Source of the DNA: Ashinkailepas kermadecensis
Lineage: Eukaryota; Arthropoda; Thecostraca; Neolepadidae
DNA length: 64,000 nucleotides
Direction: 5' to 3'
Assembly (NCBI GenBank): GCA_034440615.1
Contig: JAOTOM010003826.1
Location: forward strand, 79,501-143,500
This document shows, piece by piece, positions 35,243-46,869 of this stretch. The stretch's first letter is position 1; the number at the start of each line of letters is the position of its first letter. Under the pieces are notes generated by a model, which was not told the DNA's origin, did no database searches, and saw only the letters and a program-made list of their open reading frames with translations. Both the position numbers and the translations under genes were made by a program.

Positions 35243-35839
35243 GGGAAGGAGAATGAATTGAAGTATGAATTAATTAATGCATACTGAAATCAACCGAGCC
35301 AAGTTTCGCTTGGGATACCGAAAAGCGTTGTGCCGTTTTATACCTACATGTGAAGCCATCCATGTTTTGAGTTTAAAGCATACAATAGGCGAGGTCAAGA
35401 AAAACGTCACGACCATGAAGCATGGATATCGACATGAACACAATAGCAAGCACTACAAACTAAACCGCGAGTTCTACCCATATGCTATCACAGTAACAGA
35501 GCAAAGCAGGCTATCTTGGTCCTGGTAAGCTAAAGATAGTCTTAATTCTTGCTACATAGACGGCATAAAAGCCTTGCCTTGAACATAAAGGTGGTGCCTA
35601 TTCTACTGAAAGGAAAACTTGGTTCTACTGAAAGGAGACATTCGGCTCCGAGTCAAGGTAGCTGAAGTGGCCACATGGCCACATAGATTGACGAACATGT
35701 GAAGGAGATGACGAATAACAAGACGATAAAACGAAGAGTTGAGCGGCTAATCTTCTCGTTCTCCTTCTTAAAGACCAACATAACCTACAATTTGTGTGGA
35801 TGTACAGGAAGCTTAGACTCACCGTTCGGCTAGATGGGT
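35243..35839. other. no gene recognised
   Basis: An 83-codon open frame at 35277-35528 lacks a recognisable domain. Confidence 0.4.
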
Positions 35840-36395
35840 AAATTTGAGGTGGTGATGAAGCTGTGTTGACCATGTTAGTGGCATGTTAACCCACCGTGTG
35901 CTGGAGGGGTGATGATGAAGATGTGTTGACCATGTTAGTGACATGTTAACCCACCGTGTGCCGGAGGGGTGATGATGAAGATGTGTTGACCATGTTAGTG
36001 GCATGTTAACCCACCGTGTGCTGGAGGGGTGATGATGAAGATGTGTTGACCATGTTAGTGACATGTTAACCCACCGTGTACTGGAGGGGTGATGATGAAG
36101 ATGTGTTGACCATGTTAGTGACATGTTAACCCGCCGTGTGCCGGAGGGGTGATGATGAAGATGGGTTGACAATGTTAGTGACATGTTAGCCCGCCGTGTG
36201 CTGGAGGGGTGATGATGAAGCTGTGCTGACCATGTTAGTGGCATGTTAACCCACCGTGTGCTGGAGGGGTGATGATGAAGATGTGTTGACCATGTTAGTG
36301 ACATGTTAACCCACCGTGTACTGGAGGGGTGATGATGAAGATGTGTTGACCATGTTAGTGACATGTTAACGCACCATGTGCTGGAGGAGAGGATC
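35840..36395. repeat. 60-bp minisatellite, about 9 copies
   Basis: GTTGACCATGTTAGTG and CATGTTAACCCACCGTGTG recur at exactly 60-bp intervals with only a few substitutions per unit and no indels. The minus strand encodes a 20-residue repeat over 218 codons. The strict period and low divergence imply recent amplification. Confidence 0.96.
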
Positions 36396-37193
36396 AATTT
36401 GACCCTTGATATTTGTCGGGCTTGCCGCCAAACGCGCACAGCTATCACACACAAGTTTAGCATACCTGACCACAATTTAAGAGCGGATCTTTTGAAGTCA
36501 ATTTGTTTGTCATCTGACCATAAGTGAAGGGTATGGACTACGTTGTATTCAGGTTACCAGTACAGAAAAAAAAACGTTGCTTTTATGGTACTATTGTACC
36601 AAGGGCTGCCAAAAAAAAGGTTTGGCAGATGCGCAAATGTTTTGTGCGTGAATATATAGGTATTTACCAAAGAAACATTACAAGAACAGTTGATGTTATA
36701 TCACGTCAAGTTACGCGTCCAAGTCAAGGTTTTGACCCAATTCATGTTTACATGCTAAAAGTATCCTTCAAGTGATGGTAGCTCAAAACAAGAATATATG
36801 TGATATAAAGCGATGTTTTCTAGGTGTGTGCAAAGCTTCACGTGAATATCAGGTCAGGTCACGGAGGTCTGATCTAAAATATGCACCGGTACCCATTTCA
36901 CTCGAATTTCCGAATTCTATGAGCATTGATGGTCATCTTTAGGTAAACAAAGGACATCGCATGCTAATATTAAATCAGTCCACATTTCCCCTACATGTAT
37001 TTCAACTTGCCATGTTTGTATCCATTCTAGGCCATCCTTGGCCAATGACTAAGGTGAGCTGGGATAGCCTAAGTTGTTCTTATTTTTGTAACGAATTGGG
37101 ATCTGAGGCAGTTCTTAGCTCGAAATCAGCACTGTGTTACTGGTCATATGTCAAGGTCAGGGCTGGAGATCTCTGACGAAGCCAAGGCAGTGA
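36396..37193. other. no gene recognised
   Basis: AT-moderate, unique-looking sequence with short open frames only. Confidence 0.4.
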
Positions 37194-37669
37194 TAAATTA
37201 TTCGTGAAATAGGGTGGAATATACCACTTTCTGAATGCTCAATCGACATCCTTCTCCAAGAAGTATCGACATCCTGCTCCTTGATGCGTGCTTATGAAGT
37301 CTTCATATCTCCTTTCTAACAGTATCCAATTTATAAGTATCATGTTCATGCTCTCGATAAGGAATGGTGATACACGAACATTTCACAACTCAATTTTAGG
37401 TACCGGGATTACCTAAACTGTGATATGGCATATAATGCCAGTTTATAGCATAGGTATTATTCTCCCTATCCGGAATTATTTCTTCCTAAATTATGAATCT
37501 CAAAACAAATGATGAAGGCACAGTCATAAGTACCTACACCATTGGCTCAAATTTGAGTCTAAAAGACATCAAAATCATTTTAAATGACACTAATTCCATG
37601 ACAAATTTCGACATCCTATTGTGCTCGTTTCGACATCTCACACCTAATGAAAAACCATTATTTTAACCC
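37194..37669 (+). mobile_element. unclassified ~0.48-kb dispersed element, copy 1
   Basis: Homologous over its whole length to the reverse complement of 44861-45362: shared start ATTATTCGTGAAATAGGGTG, shared internal CGACATC motifs, and shared end GAAAAACCATTATTTTAAC. Direct repeats AGCCAAGG at 37180-37187 and 37672-37679 are a candidate target-site duplication. There is no coding capacity and no clear terminal inverted repeat. It is probably a non-autonomous element of unknown class. Confidence 0.72.
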
Positions 37670-37679
37670 TGAGCCAAGG

Positions 37680-39130
37680 TGGTCCAAGTCCTGATCTTCA
37701 GGACATATTTTCAGATTTGATAGAGAAAATGGCAAATTAACATTAACAGGGTACCAAACCAAGGGGTCCAGACCCGATCCACCCGGGATCTGCAGCCTTT
37801 CCCAAAGTGATAGGAATAGGTCACAGGTCATCTTAGGTAAATCACCCGAGTGACCCAATGACCCAAGTGTAGCACAAGCTGGCTGTTTTGCAAGCAATTA
37901 TTTGTGGGCTACTTGTGGCTGTTGAATTCCAATTCGGCGCTCCTTTTAAAACAGCAATACACAACTAGGAGAAATTGAAGAGGTGTGCTAAAAATGCACC
38001 AATATAAGTGAGTGATATTGCCGGGTCAAAAATGACTGCATAACCTTTGGGTACCATGAGTTGTATCTCATCATCCTTGGGAGGCTTCACCCTTCCATGT
38101 CTGCTTGCTCTTCCTTCATCGCTTTATCGTCATCGCTTTATCTTCATAGCTTCATAGTTTGGAAGATATGGCACAATCATGTACGCACGAACGCCGAACA
38201 AATAAGTTTATGCGCCTCTTACACGTGACCTTGACCTTGAATTCCCGTCTTGTTGACATCAATCTATTCATCAAAAGCTACGCTAGCTGTAAGCCATTGC
38301 TCACTCCGCAAATATGCTATGGTTCAATCCGCAAATATCTGGTTAGCGACTATGGGTCCAAAAACGGCAAAATAGACCTTCCTGTCGGCGACACCCTCAC
38401 ATTGACATATTGAACCTGACCTTGAGGGTCAACGATAAGAGATGGCCAGATTTTGTTCATGTCCCTGAAGAGTTCAAACAGGACGCGCTTCGCGCTGGTG
38501 AAAACCACACCTAGCTAATCGGCATAGTTACCGAGTTAGATTTGGTGCGTGGAGTGTTAAATTGTTAACCCTCCCCCCCCCCCCCAGCACCACGTGGTCA
38601 TTAAAAATTACAGCATTCGGCTGGTTAAACGTCAGAGTATGGCCAATAAGTATTTCGATCTCTGAAACATCCTCAGCTGATTCGAGTTACGCAGTGTCGT
38701 TTTTTGTATTTTACCCGGGCAGGTTGGCCTGACGGTCATCATAAATACATGAATATATGACTATATATATATTCAGTTGGTGCCCTGTCGCGAAATTTGG
38801 GTGCGCTGCGCGATCTTTGGGGCTCCAGCTCGAGTTTTCGGAGCCCCGCTACTTTTACTTGGGGCCCACAAGACAAATGTATCGGGCCCCAACGGGCATT
38901 TTTGGACCCCAGTGCGATTTGTGGGGGCCCGCACGATTCTTGGTGCCCACCACCTCTCGGGGGCGATTTTCCCCTCCACGTCCTTTCGGTACGCCTCTGA
39001 ACATTTGTAATGTAAAACACCCCTGGTGTTCGCGTGGGATTGTGAGAGTGAGCACCGCTAATTGTGTAAGCTTCTCCAAGTTTAGCATATAAAATTACTC
39101 GTAAGACAAGGAAAGCAATAAGGCAGTGAC
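37680..39130. other. no gene recognised; poly-C at 38572-38585
   Basis: 38790-39000 holds degenerate GGGGCCC-rich units resembling those at 23050-23460. No domain-bearing frame. Confidence 0.4.
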
Positions 39131-39136
39131 GTTTGA

Positions 39137-39143
39137 TATATAA
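39137..39143 (+). promoter_or_regulatory. possible TATA box (TATATAA)
   Basis: TATATAA about 650 bp upstream of the FTZ-F1 start codon, in DNA that turns CpG-rich downstream. It is only a candidate, since an upstream non-coding exon and other promoters are equally possible. Confidence 0.18.
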
Positions 39144-39660
39144 GGCAATCCATTTTCCGGTTATTCACGGGACAGGTGGTCGGCGGGTGCGAGCCTGTCG
39201 GATTACAACACTGACCGCGTGGCAAGCCGCTGTTGTATATGGGGCGAGGCGTGTTGCCAGGCAGTTTACGATTCGACCGAATCTCTCTCCCATCGAAAAT
39301 TGCCCAATCTGCGCATCTGGAGTAGCCGGGGAATTACTACTGCACGTCGTCCGGGTGCAAAAACGACACGCGCACGCACCGACGGTGGCCACAACGGCCC
39401 TTCTTGCGCGTGGCGTATCCCGCCTACCAGCGGGCATGAAGGGCCCGTGCGCCGGCGACCTCGCCGGGGCGCGCGGGCCCCTGTTGCGCGTGCCGTCCAA
39501 GTAGGTCACTAGGCTAGCTGCCATCAGAATTACATAGGCCCTAAAGAAACAAAATTAGGCCAGCTTGGAATCACTTTCACTATGCGGCGGTACGCGCGCC
39601 AGTGTGCTGCGAACAGATGCAGTGTGAGGACCGCGGCGCGGCGCTGAGCGAGAGCCACCT

Positions 39661-39672
39661 CACGTGCACGTG
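39661..39672. promoter_or_regulatory. tandem CACGTG E-boxes upstream of FTZ-F1
   Basis: Two abutting CACGTG hexamers 123 bp upstream of the FTZ-F1 start, the class of site bound by bHLH factors. The position fits a promoter or 5' UTR element. Function is inferred only from the motif. Confidence 0.3.
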
Positions 39673-39794
39673 TGTCAGTGTGAGACCGGAGCGGTGGCGG
39701 GCGGCCCCAGTCGGTGCTCGGCCTCACCGCGGACCGGTCGGTCGCCGGCCGTCCCGGTGCCCCACTGTGCCGGCTTTTTTGGTGCCCGCACGCT

Positions 39795-40440
39795 ATGATA
39801 TCAGACATGGATATGCCGCTAGCCCACGTGCAACAGAGTTTCAGTGCAATGGCGGTGCAGCACTCACAGCAGCAGCAGGCGCCGCCGCCGGCACCTCACC
39901 AGCAGCAACAGCAACAACAGCATCAACAGCAGCAGCCGCAACAACAGCAACAGCAACAACAACCGCAGCCGCAGCCGCAACTTCAGCAGCAGCAGGGCGG
40001 CGGCGTGGCCGGGTACAGCATGTCGCCTTCGCCGGCTGCTCTGACCAACGTCAGTGCCACAGTCTACTCGCCCAGCATCCAGGTGTCCAACAACAACAGC
40101 GGCCTGCTCAGTCCGCCGCTGCTGGATAACGCATGTCTGTTCCCGCCAGGCGCCACCAGCATGGCGATCGTCGACCACCAGTACAACCTGCACCAAGAGC
40201 TGCCCGATACCAAGGAAGGCATCGAGGAGCTGTGCCCCGTTTGCGGCGACAAGGTGTCCGGCTACCACTACGGCCTGCTCACCTGTGAGTCGTGTAAGGG
40301 CTTCTTCAAACGGACCGTGCAGAACAAGAAAGTGTACACGTGCGTGGCCGACAAAAGCTGCCAGATCGACAAGACGCAGCGCAAGCGCTGCCCGTTCTGC
40401 CGCTTCCAGAAGTGTCTGGGCGTCGGCATGAAGCTTGAAG
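39795..40440 (+). CDS. ftz-f1: FTZ-F1 nuclear receptor (NR5A), exon with N-terminus and DNA-binding domain
   Basis: A nuclear transcription factor of the NR5A family. In arthropods FTZ-F1 is a competence factor in embryonic patterning and ecdysone-timed moulting, binding extended half-sites as a monomer. ATG 39795 is the first Met after an in-frame TGA (39681); ATG 39807 (better context) is an alternative. Residues 22-75 are Gln-rich, encoded by mixed CAG/CAA. The DNA-binding domain spans residues 147-215: zinc finger 1 uses Cys147, 150, 164 and 167 with P-box CESCKG; finger 2 uses Cys183, 189, 199 and 202; it ends GVGMKLE. The exon stops after the first base of codon 216 at a strong donor (GTGAGT at 40441), phase 1. 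Joining to 57357 gives the expected AVRQDRMRGGRNKFGPMY. Gly209 replaces the Glu usual in CLEVGMKLE. Upstream 5' UTR or alternative first exons are not resolved. Confidence 0.95.
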
Positions 40441-40655
40441 GTGAGTCCATGCTGTCATGTTGTGCTGATTGTGTGCCGCGTGCTGTCGTACTTGTAGTAA
40501 GAGGAGATGAAGAACATAGGATCAAAAAGTTGTGGGAAATAACTATTTTCTCCGTAGGTATAGTGATTAACATCGCGGGAGCCGAGCTGCTGGTCTCCAT
40601 ACCTCCTCCTCCGTTCGGACACTTGTAGATTCACGTGTATTTGGTGTCCGCAGAT

Positions 40656-40661
40656 AATAAA
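40656..40661 (+). terminator. possible intronic polyadenylation signal AATAAA
   Basis: If the donor at 40441 is not used, the FTZ-F1 frame continues for 62 codons to TAG 40626-40628, and AATAAA follows 28 bp later. This would make a short receptor with an intact zinc-finger domain but no FTZ-F1 box or ligand-binding domain. It may be chance. Confidence 0.2.
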
Positions 40662-41975
40662 AGCTGCACCGTTACAATTCATTTCCATTGGCTCTATGGC
40701 TTCTATGGCTCGCTGCGCACAGCACACGAAGCAATCACCTGACATTCGTGGATTTTTAGCGTTTAACGTTGCTTGACGTCGGCGAAATGCTTTCAAAGAG
40801 TGGTTGTGTGAAAGAAAAGGTGTTGTCCTGTGACACATTAATTCTACCCATGCCTACCGTAGTGCATCTCGTCAGCGTACCCGTCCGAGCCGGTGGTTTC
40901 CTTCCATTCCCTATTTCCTTTGTAGTTAAGACAGATTCTGACAAAACCAACGTGCTGGAGGCGACGATATTATTATCATGGTGCTTGATTTATATTATTT
41001 CGATCAACAAGTGCCCATCCAGGGCCGACCAAAGGCAAGAATTTCCACAAAAGCCTGGTATCAGAAACTTCAACCGGGTGTGCACCAAATATCTGGCATA
41101 GAGTCGTGACCTAAACACGGAAGTGCGGCATACGTTCGTACGAATCGATTGTAATATCAGTTGACCCCGGTAATAGATGTGGCTAATGGGAATGGTCAGG
41201 TGAAACCCTCGCAGTTCACACGAAGGGTCAGTCCCTAATGCAAATTGCACATACCTACTTTGGAGTACACAATGCTTGCTGGATTATAATTTTGGTCCTG
41301 AAATGCCCCCAAATGCATTTTCATTCGAAAAGGTCAACCGAGACCACCGACTACTTGGCACTTGACAACACACTAGACACTTGACTTTCAGATGGTCGTA
41401 TGCGCGACATGGTCTGAGAACATCTGAATGCATAAATACACAGCCTAACATCTAACAAAAGACTCTCTCGCACTCTCAGGACTCAAAATAATGAGCATCG
41501 GCAAGCTACTTCCACCCGACTCCCGCCCTACCATGCTCCGGATCGGAAGACTCATTCATCCCCGGTAGTGATCACCCAGACACAGAAGCCAACGCAGCAG
41601 CCACCCCTTGTCGCAAGCAGCGTGTTGTTATTTTTTGCTTTTCGTCACCGCGTAATGGAAACATATTTGTATTGAAGTGAAAACGTTTCGTTTTCTTTAC
41701 AAAAATGACAACTTTGGATATAGCGACCCATGGCAATTGTCTCCTTGAATTAATACTATGTGTATGCGTTATACCTTCTGGATCTCGCGCTGAAGCAAAA
41801 TATTGTGATCTTTTCCTCACACGCATCATACGAATCGAGGGTGGGCGAATATTCCTGTTTATTGAACAGCATCCATTGAAATTACAAATCATCGCAGTTG
41901 TCAAGCACGTGAAAGCGACCACTGCTGCGCGGACGGTCAGAGTGCCCATGGCTGCGCGTAAGGTCAAAGCGCTTG

Positions 41976-42085
41976 TGGGTTCGAATCTCACCTGTCGCCA
42001 CTTTTCGCCCGCGACCAATCGGCGTGAGAGATTGGCGACGCTATATGACTCAACGGTCGACGTGTCGTAAAACCAATAACCAACC
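41976..42085 (+). mobile_element. 5'-truncated SINE (type D), 110 bp
   Basis: It begins inside the tRNA box B (TGGGTTCGAATCTCACCTG) and runs through the central segment and tail to (AACC)n, matching 27013-27173. Perfect 16-bp target-site duplications AAGGTCAAAGCGCTTG lie at 41960-41975 and 42086-42101, so the copy inserted already truncated. Confidence 0.95.
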
Positions 42086-42161
42086 AAGGTCAAAGCGCTT
42101 GCCGTTACACTTGCTACAGTTCCCACGGTTGTTCCGCGGACAAGAGCAGCCACGGCAGTTG

Positions 42162-42385
42162 TCAGTCGGAGTGTTCATGACTGCCCGTCTACCTGTCAGT
42201 CGGAGTTCCGATAACTGCCCCGTCTACCTGTCAGTCGGGGTGCCCATAACTGCCTCGTCTACATGTCAGTCGGAGTGCCCACAACTTCCCCATCTACATG
42301 TCAGTCGGAGTGCCCATAACTTCCCCGTCTGCATGTCAGTCGGAGTATCCATAACTGCCCCGTATGCTTGTCAGTCGTAGTGCCC
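42162..42385. repeat. 35-bp minisatellite, about 6.5 copies
   Basis: TCAGTCGGAGTGCCCATAAC recurs at 42162, 42196, 42231, 42266 and 42301. Confidence 0.93.
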
Positions 42386-42422
42386 CGTCTATATAAGCCT
42401 CGGAATACAATACGATTTGAAT

Positions 42423-42459
42423 GCGGCATGGCCGACGCAGTCGATGCGCCCCTAAACTC
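42423..42459 (+). mobile_element. 37-bp tail-only SINE/retroposon
   Basis: Only GCGGCATGGCCGACGCAGTC and then GATGCGCCCCTAAACTC were inserted. Perfect 15-bp target-site duplications CAATACGATTTGAAT lie at 42408-42422 and 42460-42474. The 5' half of the tail hairpin is missing. Confidence 0.92.
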
Positions 42460-44164
42460 CAATACGATTTGAATAACTTGCAAAAACATTGTTAATCTTT
42501 TGGAATGTTTTCGTACGTCAGAAGTCCGTTTACAAAATCAATATTTTCGTTAGTTCTCCTAATCGCTTCGTATTCGCAAGTTTCGCTGCTCATGTGAACG
42601 GGGTATATGGTACCAGTCTGGACACCTACGGCTGTGCAACCGGCCAGAGAAGTCCAAAGCCGCCATGACCTGAGACTATCCCAAGCGCTTCAAGCACGAC
42701 TGGAGAAAGTGTCGAAGGCGGCCGTCAGGACGAGGACTATGCCCGCCCTGGTCGGGAGCAGCGGTGAGCTCTCCTCATCAGCTCCTAGCAGCAAGCTGCA
42801 GTTGTAGCGGCACATTTAGAGTACTTTTGGCACATTCCGAGTATCAGTTGGTCTTGGTTTTACCGAATGTTGTCATATTTGATGTCTACGTATACCTAAT
42901 GAATTTTGGTTTCCAGTCAATATAACAATATAATATCGGGACCATGGGCACATCCAGGTGTCCCGAAATTGAAGGAAACTTCGGTGTTTGCGGCCATGGT
43001 CACTTACACTTTTGCGGCCATGGTCATCTTTACCACGCCACTCTCCCGTCCCCAATCCCGTACTCAGGCTGCTGAAATCAACCGTAATGTTGTTTGTTTC
43101 GGCGGTCGAGGTAGGTTGCCGAAAAGTCCGACTTTAGTGCTACTTCTCAATGTTTTGTGGTGCATTTTTGGGGAAGCAGATGCCACCGAACAAAATTCAG
43201 ACAGTTTTCCGTGTAGCTCCACTGTGCAGCGATTTGCAGCCGTGTAGACTCAATTGTGGCAGCTGTGTAGGTAGACTCGGTTGAGCTCGGCCGCGGCCTT
43301 CCGCGTGTACGACCTCTCATGGCGCACGCAGCTGGCAGCGACCGACTGGAGCCCGTCTGCTGTCGCTCTGCAGTGTAAATAAACCAGTCGTCCTTTATTT
43401 ATCGGAACGGCGCAATGTAGGTACTGTTCTCAGGCATGGCAGCGCCTGCACCGACCCGAGAATATCTCGGCCGAATTCAGCCATGTACGCGGTCTCCGAG
43501 TCCGCCTCTCGCCAGCCGCTGTCCTTTCTGCTGTGCCAGGGTCATACCTCACCTGGCCACCACTGTGTCCTCCTCCGATCCAGTTTCCTCTCCCTCGGTC
43601 GCATCATTCTCGTCCCGTCCAGTATCAGGTGTCCCAGGGACGTTTATTTCTGAAAATTATTGGGAGGGGGCGGTACTTTGAGGAAATGGACTGGGGCCCA
43701 TCTCATAGGGTTACATGTTGTAAGTTGAAACTATTAGGGGCTAAACCAACACTAAGGGAGTTAAGGTCCCCTTAAAAGTATACAAATCGACGCCATGCAG
43801 TGTCCCCTGTCCCATTCATCTCCACCCGAGGCCTGCCCAGTCCCCCGCTGCACCAGTATGAGTGGTGTTATTATATACACTTTGTGATTGGCTATTATCC
43901 CTCAATACTCGATTACTGATCTTTGGGTTTAACATGAAGCGCCGTAGAGCCCCCCGTCCATGCTGGGAGCCTCCTAGCTAGTGTATTATGTGTGTATTGA
44001 TCTCACGTACCCAATCGATTTCATACATCGTCCATGGGTCGCTCAGCGCTCCAGGGCAGGTCGGTCAGGTCTGGGTCGGAAAAGATCTCGAGGATTAGAC
44101 TGGCAGGAACACCAGATGATTTGATCTGGGTCATGTGAAATAACCTCGGATCTATAGCAGGACA

Positions 44165-44207
44165 GCTGGGGATCGAAGCGCCCCTAAACCCAAATAACTA
44201 ATTATTG
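44165..44207 (+). mobile_element. tail-only SINE/retroposon, partial
   Basis: GATCGAAGCGCCCCTAAACC then CAAATAACTAATTATTG matches the family tail. Target-site duplications were not identified. Confidence 0.6.
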
Positions 44208-44664
44208 AGGTCATACAGAGTTCAGCCTGAGCGCCGGAAAGCCGCTCAGAAGACTAGTCGGTATGCAGTGTGCGCCAGGAATCTTATAAGCGCGAACACT
44301 GCCCCCTGGCGACAAGGAAGTCTAATCCAATCTGCCGTCGGCTTTGGAGTGGTCCCAAGTGCGTCCCTTGAGCTGCCACGGAGATCGATAGGCCATCATT
44401 GGTTGGTCAGGGATACGATGGCTGAATCATAGGTATCAGACAATTGACTGATAGTAGCACAAAGGTCCCGATCCATATGTGTGGTATCGTCATACATTTA
44501 TTTCTAGGCCACTTATACATTTATTTCTAGGTTCATGTTGCGTTTGCGCCTGGTATTAATTTTGCGGTAAAATCTACACACTTTATCTCTTTTGTTTTAC
44601 ATTTCATGTTTACATTTGACCACTGTGTGCGAGCGATATCTGGTTCTGATGACTGCCGTCAGTT

Positions 44665-44860
44665 AGGCTAGTGTCGGGTCCTGGTGACTCCCGTCAGACT
44701 AGAGTGTCTGGTCCCGGTGGCTCCCGTCAGACTAGAGTGTCTGGTCCCGGTGACTCCCGTCAGACTAGAGTGTCTGGTCCCGGTGGCTCCCGTCAGACTA
44801 GAGTGTCTGGTCCCGGTGACGCCCGTCAGACTGAAGTGTCGGGTCCCGGTGACGCCCAGT
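44665..44860. repeat. 33-bp minisatellite, left part, about 6 copies
   Basis: Units of the type GACTAGAGTGTCTGGTCCCG plus GTGACTCCCGTCA. The array is the same as at 45363-45560 and is interrupted by the dispersed element between them. Confidence 0.95.
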
Positions 44861-45362
44861 GTTAAAATAATGGTTTTTCGTTAGGTGGAAGATGTCGAAA
44901 CGAGCGCAGTAGGATGTGGAAATTCTATGTGGAAACGATGTTGCTTAACACATCATCAAGTACTTGAAACTCGATTTGGAGCCAATAGATTACTTCTAAG
45001 TGCATGTTTTTCGTTCATTTTGGGAAACACCTAATAACATAGGGTCTCCATTGTTATACGAACGATTATGTTATTATATCAACGGTTTATATTAATAATA
45101 CCATACTATCAGCACATGACATTGCATAACATACAACACCACAGGTAAGTCCTTTAATGCAATTGGGCAACGAGATGTTTATGCGTCACAATCCGTAATG
45201 GTGAGCACAATCATGCTACTGTACACGATATTCTGTTAGAAGCGAGGCATAGATATTTCATCACCACACATCAAGAAACACTATGTCGATGCTTCTTTGG
45301 GAAGGATGTGTATTCGGTGTTCAGGAAGTGTTATATTCCACCCTATTTCACGAATAATGTAT
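44861..45362 (-). mobile_element. unclassified ~0.5-kb dispersed element, copy 2, inside minisatellite
   Basis: The reverse complement aligns by eye along its full length with 37194-37669, with both ends conserved (ATTATTCGTGAAATAGGGTG and GAAAAACCATTATTTTAAC). It sits exactly between two halves of one 33-bp minisatellite, so it inserted after the array formed. CCCGGTGAC flanks both sides but is part of the array, so it cannot be used as an independent target-site duplication. Confidence 0.75.
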
Positions 45363-45560
45363 CCCCGGTGACATCCGTCAGACTAGAGTGCCTGGTCCCG
45401 GTGACGCCCGTCTGACTAGAGTGCCTGGTCCCGGTGACGCCCGTCAGACTAGAGTGTCGGATCCTGGTGACGCCCGTCAGACTAGAGTGTCTGGTCCCGG
45501 TGACGCCCGTCAGACTAGTGTCGGATCCTGTGATGCCCGCCAGGCTGAAGTGTCGGGGCC
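45363..45560. repeat. 33-bp minisatellite, right part, about 6 copies
   Basis: Units of the type GACTAGAGTGCCTGGTCCCG plus GTGACGCCCGTCA, continuing the array at 44665-44860. Confidence 0.95.
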
Positions 45561-46660
45561 TGTTGACGTCCGGTTGTCATCAGCATCTCTGCGGCCACCA
45601 CCAAGGCCGCCGAAGCACAACTGCGTGTCTCGGTCATTTGCGGTTCCGGCAATGGTGGCTCGTGAATCGGCATCGGCATCCATCTCTTTGTTTGGCGGCC
45701 GTCGTCACTGGGCGACGCGTATGGTGGCACGGCCTTGGCGGTCCCCATTCCGCCGCAACCAGAGCCGGGAAGTCGGCAGCGGTGGCCGGGCGTGGTCGTC
45801 GCCGGCGGCGGCCGGCCGCCCTCGGCAGCCGCTACTCCAGCCGGGCGTGACCCGCCGCGCCCTGCCAAGCCGGCCAGCGCCGAGACGCTGGCGCGGCGGC
45901 GGCGCGTGACGGTGTCGGCCGGTACGGACGGCACGCCGCCGGCCGCGGCCGCACAGACCCGGCGGATGTGGGGTTTTACCGGCGGCGGCGTGTGGTCGGT
46001 GTCGGTGGCCCGGCTGTGGAGTGCGCCCGCTCGGCCAGCTGCGCTCCCACGCCGCTCGACAGCCGGCCGCACCGCCGGCGGCTGGATCGCGCCGCGCCGC
46101 GCCGCGCCCAGCACCGCCACACCATTCCTTTCGCTTTCGGGTGCGATCGAGCGGCGCGCGGCCGTCCGGCCGGCCGGCGGGGGCGGAGGAACGTCCTTTC
46201 ACCTTTGCCGAGACGGTGGCGGCCGCGGCGGGTGCCGAGTGACACGCCAGCAGGACCAGCACGGCAACAGCGCTGGCCGGCGGCCGGCCTCACTGGGACG
46301 GCGCTGGGCGGGCGGCGGGCCGTTACATCAGAGCCCCTGGCGGCCGGCGGCGGACCGGCGCGGCGCCGCGTCACGGCCGGTCGGCAGATCACTATCTGTC
46401 CGGCCACGCGGTCATTCCCGCCACGGCTGGCAACGATCCGACGGCTCACCTGTGCGTCGGTACCTGTGCGAGAGCGCGTCAGAGTGCAGCTGGTGGCGGG
46501 CCATGTCGGCGGAGTAGGCGGTGTTGGCCGCTGGCCGGCGGTGGCGGTCGTCTCGCCCAGCTCTGCTACCTCCGTCAATGTCGGCTGGCGTGTGGTCGTT
46601 CAGGACAGGACGGCTGTACGTCGCGGAGCCCAACCGGCCGCGACAAACTTATCGCACGTC
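45561..46660. other. GC-rich intronic island
   Basis: Very CpG- and GGCCGG-rich. Open frames of up to 260 codons exist in several frames on both strands, the expected effect of stop-poor composition, and none shows a recognisable domain. Confidence 0.5.
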
Positions 46661-46869
46661 GACTGAGTGACCCTCGACTAAAAATATACAACCAGAGGTG
46701 AATAGCCTGGCGGCTCATAAATGTTGATGCAGACTATTGGAGTGCTGCCAATGTCTATTGAAACATGTCGCAGCCGCCGTTCAGATCTTCCATGTGCGGA
46801 TGGCACTACCCGCGGCGCTCAACGGAAACCGGCCTGATGCTCGTGGCTGCGTTAGTTTAGCATGGGCTG

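Noticed and set aside
35819..36475. 218-codon His-rich repeat protein
   Set aside because: Artefact of the exact 60-bp array; no start or splice context, and the unit boundaries extend beyond the frame.
45735..46517. 260-codon frame in GC-rich island
   Set aside because: Same reasoning: several overlapping frames on both strands are open at once.
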